Source: Clavaria fumosa (Eukaryota > Basidiomycota > Agaricomycetes > Agaricales > Clavariaceae). From it: a stretch of DNA of 64,000 nt. The DNA is taken from assembly GCA_951802425.1 (NCBI GenBank), contig OX637800.1:2604001-2668000 (forward strand), in the 5' to 3' direction. The notes below the pieces were generated by a model. It saw only the letters and a program-made list of their open reading frames with translations, was not told the DNA's origin and made no database searches. A program made the translations under genes and the position numbers. This document shows positions 46,685-57,154 of this stretch, piece by piece; the first letter of the stretch is position 1; the number at the start of each line of letters is the position of its first letter.

Positions 46685-49600
46685 ATGCAATCATCTACAT
46701 CCCTAGAAATGACACCTGAAATGCATCAGACAATCTTCGATTTGAGGGAGGAACCAGCAGAGGTTGGCCAGGACTGGGAGATGATCGACGATGTGATGAG
46801 AGGCGGTCACGAATTCAACATCAGCCATGCTGGTGGGGAGTTCGAGGCTGTGATGCAACTACAAAATGATCTCTGGAACTATCAGTATGTCAACTAGATT
46901 GCGTTTACAACTGTTCTGACTTATAATAACATAGGTGTCAGCGCTGCCCAAAGGATCATCGCACTCGTCGGGACCGCACCAAGCGTCGCACTGACCTTTT
47001 TGCTAGTCAGATGGAGAGCCTCGTTGATGCATACATGGTCTGGCATGCTGACGCTGCAGGCTTAGACGTTGTTACCACAGATCCTATTGAGATTACTGGG
47101 GTTCATCCCATACATGTTGTCCGAACATTTGGTGATTTCACTCATGCTCCCTTGATCGTAATGAGACACATCTCTAACTGCCCTTACAGATGAGGAAACA
47201 ATTGACATCGAACTATTATGTGCTGATGTATACATAGCAAGTGCACTCGTCCGGAAGGGGATCATGCCCAGCGCCCCACTGAAGCCATCTGTAGGAATAG
47301 ACATTCCAACCTTGGAGTTGTACCGTGTGTCTCACTTGCGGTGTCCTCGTCTCTCAGTCCAGGCATTTGTCAGAGCCATCTGTGATTTGCATACAGTAAG
47401 CTTGATTGCCATTCGTCAGGTTGTTGAAATTGATAGATTTCTATAAGGTTCCATGGCACCGGTATCTCTCTCGCCAATTTTCCATCGCATATGACCTATA
47501 CTTGCAAATACGCGCCGTCACTGCCAAGCGGGTTAGTGTTGCACTAGGACGAGATACCCCGGATTGGCGACTCACCCATACCTGTCCTGCATGTATGTAC
47601 AAGCTTGAGGATGAGAAGAAGCTTGTATTTGATATGCTCTTTACCATGGATGGAGGCGATTCACTCAAGCGCATATTGCGCAGACATCCACAGTCTGATG
47701 ATGAGGGAGATGCACCTGGCCCCTCTATTGAACTACCAGATTCCCCACTTCTATTGAGTGACTACTACCTCTCACGAGCTACGGTAGATAAATGGGCAGT
47801 AGGCGCCCCTCGAGAGCTGATGCTTAGTGAGGAAATGAGAGTACGTCCTGCGACTTGTACATGAAAATATCCCCTAATGCAACAGACTTGCAGAACAGTG
47901 ACTCCGATGGCAATCCCTGTGCTGAGCGGTGGAGGAATATGATAACTGACTTGACAAAAAAGACATGGGGTGTGTTCGATGAGACTGGAATATTCCTATC
48001 TCTGTGCCGTCATGGATTTGTGTTGGTAATTGCAGATATGGTACGGAGTGGCGAGTTGTGAGTTTTCCAGCATTTCATGGGCATTCCTTCTCTAAATATT
48101 ATAAAGGGCAAAGTATGCGCTTGCACACACTGAAAAGATGCTTCAGGTGTTTGGCAAGGATCTTGGTGGGGGCTATGACATTGGCTGCCGACACGCAACG
48201 ACTATAAGCAACAGTGGCCTTGGTGAACTTGCTCGTCAACTCAACTACAAGTCTCTGGTTGGCGCTTTTCATGGTCATGCCCATAACCGTCTCTGCCAGC
48301 TTTCGAACTTAGCAACTTATGTGAAAGGGATTGGGCTTGAAGACCTTGAAGGATGCGAACGTGCCTTTTCTAAGTCAAACGACCTCGCGCCCTCGCTTCG
48401 ATATGCCAGCATATTCCACCGCCAACAAGCAATTGTCACCTATTTTGAGCACACAGATAACTTAGACACATTCCAAGCCTTGCGTATGTGTCCTGTGTAC
48501 CATGTTACGCTTCCATTAATTTGATTTGCAGCCACCTTCCTCCTCAATAACTACAAGCAAGCTCTTGACCTCTCAGGCGATCCTGTAGTTTTGATGTATC
48601 ATATGCACCAAATTGATGCATTTGAGTGATGAACAATTAGCATCAATTGGTGAATGCACCTGATGTATCACTTTGGAGCATCTGATGCATTACCTCCTCA
48701 TTGGGTGTGGATGGTACATCTGATATATCATGATGCCAGATGATGCATCTGCCATAGCCATAGACAGTGAATGTATCATGCATACATAATGTTGATGTAT
48801 CAGCATGTCAGCATCTGATATATTGTTGAAGCTGTTCTGGAAATTTGGCCATCTGATATAACATGGACATCCAATACATCACTGCCAATGCTTATCCAAA
48901 AAATGAATAAAAAAGCGAATTTATTATCATCAAACTTATTACTGTATTACAGTAATGACTAATATTTAATCTATTTCTATTTAAATTCTATTTATTCACA
49001 CTCTATCACAAGTCCCAAAGTTGGGAGAAAGTGGGGGGGGGAAGCAGGGCAAGTTGCTGTATTTATATGCCGCACTTTGTGGCTGTGCAAAGTCGTGACA
49101 TGGTAACACCTAATCAACGTTACCATGTCACGCGTTTGCACAGCCACAAAGCGTGGCATATAAATACAGCAACTTGCCCTGCTTCCCCCCCCCACTTTCT
49201 CCCAACTTTGGGACTTGTGATAGAGTGTGAATAAATAGAATTTAAATAGAAATAGATTAAATATTAGTCATTACTGTAATACAGTAATAAGTTTGATGAT
49301 AATAAATTCGCTTTTTTATTCATTTTTTGGATAAGCATTGGCAGTGATGTATTGGATGTCCATGTTATATCAGATGTGCCAAATTTCCAGAACAGCTTCA
49401 ACAATATATCAGATGCTGACATGCTGATACATCAACATTATGTATGCATGATACATTCACTGTCTATGGCTATGGCAGATGCATCATCTGGCATCATGAT
49501 ATATCAGATGTACCATCCACACTCAATGAGGAGGTAATGCATCAGATGCTCCAAAGTGATACATCAGGTGCATGCACCAATTGATGCTAATTGTTCATCA

Positions 49601-50950
49601 CTCAAATGCATCAATTTGGTGCATATGATATATCAAAGCTACAGGATGTGGTGGACCTCTTGGCTAGCGGACCAATGGCACTTGCACGAGCTATGAAAGA
49701 TCTTTCTATTGACAATGTTGTGATCTTTGATAGCTGGTTAGAAGAGGAGCGAATATATCTTCAGGGACTGAAGAAGGAACCTGAGGTCGAGACACTGGAG
49801 ATGGAGTATTACCAGAGACTTGTTAATCTCCATGCAAGCCAGTATGAGCCTTTCCATGTTTTATTATAATTTTACTGATTTCTGGACAGGATTATCCTCG
49901 ATTCTACTGCTACAGGTCAAGAATGGTCTTCATCCACACCTGCATCAATATCGGCGGCTCTGGCAGGCACAGGGAAGGATTCTACTGCTTGTACAGAGAC
50001 AAAACGACGACATGCCATAGAAGTCCATCACAGGAACCTTGCGGCTGTTCAAGCCCTTGAGATACGAATGGATATAGCCAACCGCTGGTTGCCAGGTACC
50101 GACGAATGGGAAAGGGCTGCGAAACTAGTATTAATGAGGACCTACCAGCGTTCTCTTGACACTCTTGAAGGCTTGATCGTGGCGCGGATGTTTGAATTGA
50201 CAAAGATGAATATGTCACAAACTGGTGATTGCTTCCTGCTTCCTGCTGTTGACTTTGTCTCAATAATAATGTGTACTAGGCTATAAACTTCGTAAACACA
50301 TTGCGAAAGCCTTGCAGGCACGATCACAGGCAATTCGAATGGCTCTCGAGAGATACAATAGGGCAGCAGCTCGTCTTCATCCGCCTCGACCATCACTCCA
50401 GTGGAAGGATGTAGTCGAGTATGCATTTCTAGCGGATTTTGACCTCCTTCGTGATGCACGACAAGATATTCGCACTCAACCATGGGCCACACCTGCAGGA
50501 CGTCTCGCCATGGACCTTTACTTCAAGATCCAACGTGCACGCGAGGAGATTGATCGACTCAATATCGAGATCTCACGGGTTGCGACATACATTCATGATG
50601 AGGACCTGTTCCTCCAGAAGCACATTGCTAGAACTCAGGTGACTGACCCACTCTTGTCTCACCAGATTGACATATATCGGATGGAGCGTGGCCGCTACAA
50701 AGCATACTACATGCGACGCCTCAATGACATTGCAAAACTACCGGGATTTACAGGTTCAATTGCTGTTGGGAAAAGCATCAATGTCATGTTGTGTGGAGAG
50801 GTGCCAGTTGTTACTGACGACATATTCACTAGCAATGATGGTCTTCTGGGCAACGAGGAACAACAGTATGACGATGAGGAGGATGAGGAAGAGCAAGCAG
50901 TGCTGATTGGTCAAGGTTTGTATGATATCGCATGTCTCTCAGTAGATTAG
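46685..50950 (+). pseudogene. KDZ transposase, interrupted by a MITE
   Basis: ATG 46685 (MQSSTSLEMTPEMHQTIFDLRE) is the likely start; a further 5' exon is possible. Cys-rich N-terminal part (CQRCPKDHRTRRDR), then LYRVSHLRCPRLSVQAF, the metal motif HTCPACMY, the block DETGIFLSLCRHGFVLVIADMVRSGEL and the diagnostic YDIGC...FHGHAHNRLCQL...GLEDLEGCERAFSKSN of KDZ transposases. The C-terminal helical part (49636-50950) ends inside the right TIR. Introns are short and frame-consistent. The only obvious defect is the palindromic insertion 48588-49639. Removing it with one TA copy restores the frame across SGDPV/QDVVDLLASG. Confidence 0.85.
48588..49639. mobile_element. 1052-bp palindromic TA-inserting MITE inside the KDZ transposase
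   Basis: Left arm 48588-49107 and right arm 49119-49639 are near-perfect reverse complements around an 11-nt loop (ACCTAATCAAC). The element is flanked by TA on each side (48586-48587, 49640-49641). The arms start GTTTTGATGTATC / GCTTTGATATATC. The two 67-codon open frames near the centre (48992-49195 minus, 49031-49234 plus) are mirror images, not genes. The ends are not those of the MITE at 8976-9796. Confidence 0.88.
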
Positions 50951-51416
50951 TCCATGAACATGTTGTCACAGAAGGGAAACTGAGGAAATAGTGAGCTCAT
51001 CATGCGAGACGACGAGCAAGGCTCTCAAACGATGAGCGGGACTTGAAACCAACAGCACATGACAACGAGTTGCCGGACAATTGATGGCAGGCACAGGCCA
51101 GCACCCAATACAGTAACGTCTAATACAGCTTACAAATTCCCAAAGTGGATTTGGGACCCAATCACTATTGAAGGTTTATTGGCGGAGGGCCTAGGACACT
51201 CAAATTTATGCCAGTTAGAAGTGGCGTCACGCTGTGTCACCCTTTCTAACATGTGACGTTGCGTGGGATTCACAGGTGCCCACTCTCTTATGAAATTTGG
51301 ACAATGAATACTATTAGTAGCCGTAAACAAATGACTCAAAATTCTGTTGAGCTTACCATTAAAGACTGAGCATGAGTAATTTACCTGGTGAGTGATGCAT
51401 CATTAACATCCGAGTA

Positions 51417-51964
51417 GACAAGCATCCCGCCCCCCACAGTGCAGCGTCGTCGGAGTCGGACACGATGTGCTCATTTATAGTGTCTACAGTGGGGCTGATA
51501 AAGGTCCCGGTGGGCAATGAGAGGCGGGAGATGTGTATTTTTGGTGAGAAAGCGATGTCTACGACAATGAAGAGACGACAATGAAGAGAGAGACAACGAG
51601 GGGACAACGAAGAAGGAACGATTGAGAGTGAGACGCGCTTTGGATGCCGTGATTGTGAAGTCTGGAAGTGTGGCGAACGACGGACAACACGACGAGACCA
51701 AGCCTGCTGGGTAACTTCATAATGACTAGCAGATGACTCCGAATTCACGTCTGCGTCGGAGCTCACAACGATAAGTCACGAGCGACTTGTAGCGAGCACG
51801 CTTCGCAACTTTGTTTGGGCCTGTGTGCCGCAACACCGCCTCGGAATAACACGCATCAACAGAGAGCGCACGGTTCAATCGTCGTTATCGATAAGCACCG
51901 CGGCGTCCCTCTTGGATTTGCCACTCATCATCGACAAGTCCTATATAGACTCCTGTATCACAGT
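51417..51964. other. intergenic, 5' region of the NACHT-WD40 gene
   Basis: About 550 bases. A minus-strand frame (51359-51766) is open but has no ATG start or domain and is not called. CTATATAGA at about 51941-51949, about 20 bases before the ATG at 51965, could be a TATA element. Confidence 0.4.
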
Positions 51965-54900
51965 ATGCGCGAGCCACTCAGCACTGCCCTAGCGAAGCTG
52001 AAGTTATCGTTGGGACCCCGCTCGACTGCCTTCGTCAGTCTCCAGAATGCTCTCAGCCTGTTCAAAGAGGTCGCAGGCAGGACGGGTGTGCCAGGACTTC
52101 AGGAAGGCATCAAGGGCCTCGTCATCCTCCTTGATGCTGTTCAGGTGTTCAATTCATCTTCATCTCATTTACCGTACTGTCACACTGCTCACCCATCCCT
52201 CACCCAGAAAACCGCACGAAATGATGATGACTTGGTTTCACTGGCCCAACGTGTTCAGGACTTGGATGCCATGCTGAAGAGGGTGTTGAATACCAATAAT
52301 GGTGTTTTGTCAGAGGCCATGGTTGATCGTATCAACTGTCTTTCCGAGTAAGTCACCATCCCATGGTGTGTACATTGCTTATCCTGGATTGAAGATCATG
52401 GAAGTCCATGGGTGCCCGGGCTCAACACATGGTTGCTCGGAACTATGCCAAACGTGTCCTCGCCCGTGACCAAAATGCCCTCGAGATTGCAGGCTGCATT
52501 TCTGCTATCCATTGGTCTATTGAAAGTTTTCTGGTGAGTATGTATGCCGTACCATTTACACTCCCTAAATGAAGCTGTCTGGATGTCAGGTTGAAAGCAC
52601 ATTAGCAATTGAGTTTGCCCTTGATGTAAGTTTATCAGCACCAAATCTGACAAATGCCAAAACCTGACTGTTTAAATGACTAGGAACATGTTGGGTTCAC
52701 AAGATATGTTATGACCCGAATTGAGGACAAAATTGAGAGAAATCAAGAGGGCATTGAAGTTTGTTTCATTCTGTCGGCATTCCTTGCCCAGTTTCTGACC
52801 TACATCATGTATCAGGAAATCAAGATGAAACTTGATGTTTATGGTAGTAGTCTTGTCTGGCTGCAGTACTTTACTGATGCTGACTTGTACAGGTGGCTTG
52901 AATCCTCCCTATGCAATTATGGCTCATTTCCGTTACAAGGGGAAGCTAGTCCCTTGTCTCCCTGGAACCCGTGTTGAGGTTCTTGAAGAAGTATTCCGGT
53001 GGATTAGTTATACTGAGTGCACCTGGGACCAGGAGTGTGTGCCTGTGCCCTCTCCGGGCCTCAGTAGACCTGTGGGAAGCCCATGCATATTTGGATCAAT
53101 GGTTTAGCTGGAAGTGGGAAGACCACAATTGCGTTTACTTGTGCAGAGCATTGTCAGGACAAAGGCATCCTGGCTGCAAACTTCTTTTGCTCCAGAGACA
53201 ATGCTGACTGCAGTAACATCAAACTGGTATTCACTACCATTGCATATCAGATGGGGAAATTTTGCCCGGAGTTCAAAGTTCTCCTTTCAAGTATTCTTGG
53301 GTCTGACCCAGACATTGTCTACTCTGATGTCTCCTATCAACTGGAAAAGTTGATCTTGGAGCCATTGATTGCTGTCAGAAACAAATTCCCTCCAAGTGTG
53401 GTGGTGATTGATGCATTGGATGAGTGCAAAGATGACCATGCCACATCAACCATTTTGGCATCCTTGTCTCGACACATTGACAAGCTGTTCCCATTGCAAT
53501 TCCTCATCACCAGTAGACCTATTCATAAAATCACTAGGGGTTTTCAAGATCCTCATCTCAGCAATGCAACCAGACCTTTGATTCTTCATCAAGTTGACTT
53601 GGATATTGTTGAAAGTGATATCCAGAAGTATTTGGAATGGCATCTCAATGTGATCAAGGATCAATATGACCTCCCTTCTCCATGGCCTGCTTCTGCAGAT
53701 ATTGAAACCTTGACACATATGTCTTCAGGGCTCTTCATTTTTGTTGCCACTGCAGTAAGGTTCATTGGGATGGCTGATCCAGGTGATCCCATGGCACAAT
53801 TGGAGGTACTTTTACAAAAAAACCCTGTTGCTGGCACATCTCCACAGCAGCATCTAGATCAGTTGTACTCTCAAGTGCTCAAAAGCACATTTCCAAATAT
53901 TTCTGATCAACTTGCAGCCAAGTTGTGCTTGTTTCTTGGAGCTGTTGCCCTCCTCCAGGACCCTCTCCCAATAGATCAATTGGAGGATATGCTTGACCAC
54001 AAGATAAACCACTATCTTCAGCAATTGCAGTCAATCATGATCATCCCAACAGACAGAGTTGGAGTTATCCAGTTAATCCACCCATCATTTTTTGACTTTA
54101 TTGTGGACCACAAGAGATGCCAGGAAGTGCAGGCACTGCAGTTCAGAGTCAACTCTCAAATGCAACACACCATTCTTGCCAAGAAGTGCTTGACTTTGAT
54201 GACAAAATTGAAAAAGGATATATGTGGCATAGGAGATCCTACAAAATTCAACCATGAAGTGCCAGGTCTCTCAGAAAAGATATCAAAAAATATCTCATGC
54301 AGTCTAGAGTATGCATGTAGACATTGGGGATTGCATCTTTGCAGTGGATTGCTTTCAAGTGACCTATGGCAGCTTTTGAAAGATTTCTGCTTGAAGTATT
54401 TGGTCAATTGGATTGAGGTCTGCAGTCTCCTTGGTTACCTGAAAGATGCAGTTCAGATGTTGGTGGCTGTGCAGAGATGCCTGAAGGTATTTCCATGATT
54501 TGAAGCTCTGGGATAGGTGAAGCTGACAAGTATTTTGCAGATGAATAACTCTAGAAATCCAGTTGTCTCAGCACTGCTTTATGACAGTGAAAGAATGATT
54601 CAAGAGTTCTTTCCAGCACTTAGTGCATCTGCCTTGCAGGTGTATTTCACTGCACTGCCCTTCATGCCAGTGGGCACTGAACTTTACAAGACCCATCATG
54701 ATGAAATGAATGGATCAGTATTGGTAGAAGGAGCATTGCAAAAACATTGGAGTGCATGTGTGCAGGTCATGGAGAATTCTGGTGGGGTGACATCAGTGTC
54801 ATTCTCTCCAGATGGCACAAGGATAGTCTCAGGGTCCTGGGACAAGACTGTGAGACTGTGGGATGCAATCACTGGTGCTCATTTACAAACACTCAAGGGC

Positions 54901-56631
54901 CATTCTGGTCCTATCACATCAGTGTCATTCTCCCCAGATGGCACATGGATAGTCTCAGGGTCTTTTGACAAGACTGTGAGACTGTGGGATGCAGTCACTG
55001 GTGCTCATTTACAAACACTCAAAGGCCATTCTGATTGGGTCAGATCAGTGTCATTCTCTCCAGATGGCACAAGGATAGTCTCAGGGTCTGATGATAAGAC
55101 TGTGAGACTATGGGATGCAGTCACTGGTGCTCATTTTCAAACACTCAAGGGCCATTCTTCTGAAATCACATCAGTGTCATTCTCTCCAGATGCCAGAAGG
55201 ATAGTCTCAGGGTCTTTTGACAAGACTGTGAGACTATGGGATGCAGTCACTGGTGCTCATTTACAAACACTCAAAGGCCATTCCCATGCTATCACATCAG
55301 TGTCATTCTCTCCAGATGGCACAAGGATAGTCTCAGGGTCTTATGACAAGACTGTGAGACTGTGGGATGCAGTCACTGGTGCTCATTTACAAACACTCAA
55401 GGGCCATTCTTCTGAAATCACATCAGTGTCATTCTCTCCAGATGGCACAAGGATAGTCTCAGGGTCTGATGACAAGACTGTGAGACTGTGGGATGCAGTC
55501 ACTGGTGCTCATTTACAAACACTCAAGGGCCATTCTTCTGAAATCACATCAGTGTCATTCTCTCCAGATGGCACAAGGATAGTCTCAGGGTCTGATGACA
55601 AGACTGTGAGACTGTGGGATGCAGTCACTGGTGCTCATTTACAAACACTCAAGGGCCATTCTTCTGAAATCACATCAGTGTCATTCTCTCCAGATGGCAC
55701 AAGGATAGTCTCAGGGTCTGATGACAAGACTGTGAGACTGTGGGATGCAGTCACTGGTGCTCATTTACAAACACTCAAGGGCCATTCTGATCCTATCACA
55801 TCAGTGTCATTCTCTCCAGATGGCACAAGGATAGTCTCAGGGTCTGATGACAAGACTGTGAGACTGTGGGATGCAGTCACTGTTGCTCATTTACAAACAC
55901 TCAAGGGCCATTCTTCTGAAATCACATCAGTGTCATTCTCTCCAGATGCCAGAAGGATAGTCTCAGGGTCTTTTGACAAGACTGTGAGACTATGGGATGC
56001 AGTCACTGGTGCTCATTTACAAACACTCAAGGGCCATTCTGATCCTATCACATCAGTGTCATTCTCTCCAGATGGCACAAGGATAGTCTCAGGGTCTGAT
56101 GACAAGACCGTGAGACTGTGGGATGCAGTCACTGGTGCTCATTTACAAACACTCAAAGGCCATTCTTTTGGGGTCACATCAGTGTCATTCTCTCCAGATG
56201 CCAGAAGGATAGTCTCAGGGTCTCTTGACAAGACTGTGAGACTGTGGGATGCAGTCACTGGTGCTCATTTACAAACACTCAAAGGCCATTCCCATGCTAC
56301 CAAATCAGTGTCATTCTCTCCAGATGGCACAAGGATAGTCTCAGGGTCCTGGGACGGGACTGTGAGACTGTGGGATGCAGTTACTGGCCAATTTCTGAGT
56401 GTCCATGTTGATGAAAATAATGGACATTCATTGCCACATGTGACAGACAAGGGATGGTTATGCAGTCCTTTTAGAAATTGTAGACTCTGCTGGATTCCTG
56501 CTGCTTATCGCAGAATCTTAAGCTCTACTAGTGATGCTATAGCAATTGAAACCTATGATCATCGGCTTGTTGTGATCAAATTGTCTCCCCTGTATTCTTA
56601 TCTACAAGCTTGTGCAGCATTGTCTCAATAA
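51965..56631 (+). CDS. NACHT-WD40 NLR-type protein (het-E/NWD-like)
   Basis: ATG 51965 (MREPLSTALAKLKLSLGP). Introns: 52145-52207, 52348-52394, then near 52530-52590, 52627-52683, 52757-52817 and 52845-52911; a junction around 53040-53083 not resolved; and 54487-54540. The N-terminal 250 residues are helical and of unknown type. NACHT: Walker A NGLAGSGKTT (about 53090-53120), Walker B VVVIDALDEC (about 53398-53428), sensor FLITSRP. A helical winged-helix region follows, then 13 WD40 repeats (54781-56418) and a 70-residue tail. In Podospora this architecture (HET-E, HET-D, NWD2) controls heterokaryon incompatibility: the propeller senses a ligand and the NACHT oligomerises. The frame is open throughout the repeat array. 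Confidence 0.85.
54781..56418 (+). repeat. thirteen tandem 126-bp WD40 units, nearly identical
   Basis: Each unit codes 42 residues: xxxTSVSFSPDGTRIVSGSxDKTVRLWDAVTGAHLQTLKGHS. Units 6, 7 and 8 are identical at protein level. Differences concentrate in the first three residues (GGV, GPI, DWV, SEI, HAI, DPI, FGV, HAT), the residue after SGS (W, F, D, Y, L) and GT/AR after SFSPD. The last unit diverges at its end (GQFLSVHVDEN). Confidence 0.95.
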
Positions 56632-57154
56632 ATTTGATTGCCCATGTTTTCCCATGGTTGCAATCTTGTGGTTCACTTACCCTCATTCCTTATGCCACAG
56701 CTGCATATTTAGTTGATTCAGCCTTTTGCAAAATGGTTGGCAGATCTTGAATTCTGATGATACTTCAATAAAAGGTAAAACTATTATTCCTCCCTTGATT
56801 CTCAGAGGATTTGTTTGGTTGTGGATGAAAAACTCATTTGAGAGACTCAGAATATTCTGGGCAGTCATTGACAAAGTGCTTGAAAACTTTGATACACCCA
56901 TATCCCATATCTCATCCAATGTTCAACAGATTTGCATGGTATTATGCCCACTCCACATACTTTAATAGAGGGAATGATATGCCAAAAAGGGCAGAGAGAT
57001 TTGAGTGAGAATTTAAGATGCTTGTCAGCAGTACCATTGAGTCATTGTTATGGATCTGGTACTGGACATAAATAGAAATGGGTCACTGGGAGTCAGAATG
57101 ACTCAGACCATTCCTCAATTATATCTAGGGTTCAGCCTACAGCATGTCCCTGCT
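56632..57154. other. intergenic between convergent NLR genes
   Basis: 523 bases, A/T-rich, 3' regions of both neighbours. Short open frames only; nothing recognised. Confidence 0.45.

Larger units (their letters stand above)
43282..51278 (+). mobile_element. KDZ-superfamily DNA transposon, full length
   Basis: 7997 bp bounded by 335-bp terminal inverted repeats (43282-43616 and 50944-51278) that begin CACCTGTGAATCCCACGC and differ at only two positions. The target duplication is CCCACTCT (43274-43281 and 51279-51286); 8 bp is the size known for KDZ elements. It carries a KDZ transposase (46685-50950) and two further genes. The transposase stop codon lies inside the right TIR. A 1.05-kb MITE has inserted in the transposase. 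Confidence 0.93.
43163..51416. repeat. interspersed ~250-bp repeat (copy A), split by the KDZ insertion
   Basis: 43163-43281 and 51287-51416 together align with the uninterrupted sequence 61076-61322 (for example GTAATTGTTGAT.AGTT.TTTGACATTGTTGAAT and ATGAATACTATTAGTAGC.GTAAACAAATGACT). The KDZ element interrupts copy A exactly where copy B reads CTCACTCT. No coding capacity; nature of the repeat unknown. Confidence 0.8.

Noticed and set aside
48992..49234. Pair of 67-codon proteins, identical on opposite strands
   Set aside because: Produced by the palindromic MITE; both strands read the same sequence. No start context or domain.
51359..51766. Minus-strand 135-codon frame upstream of the NWD gene
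   Set aside because: Opens only with GTG, overlaps the split repeat, has no recognisable motif.
54781..56418. Regular 126-bp direct repeats as a possible CRISPR-like or satellite array
   Set aside because: The unit is a multiple of three, stays in one open frame, and codes WD40 repeats.
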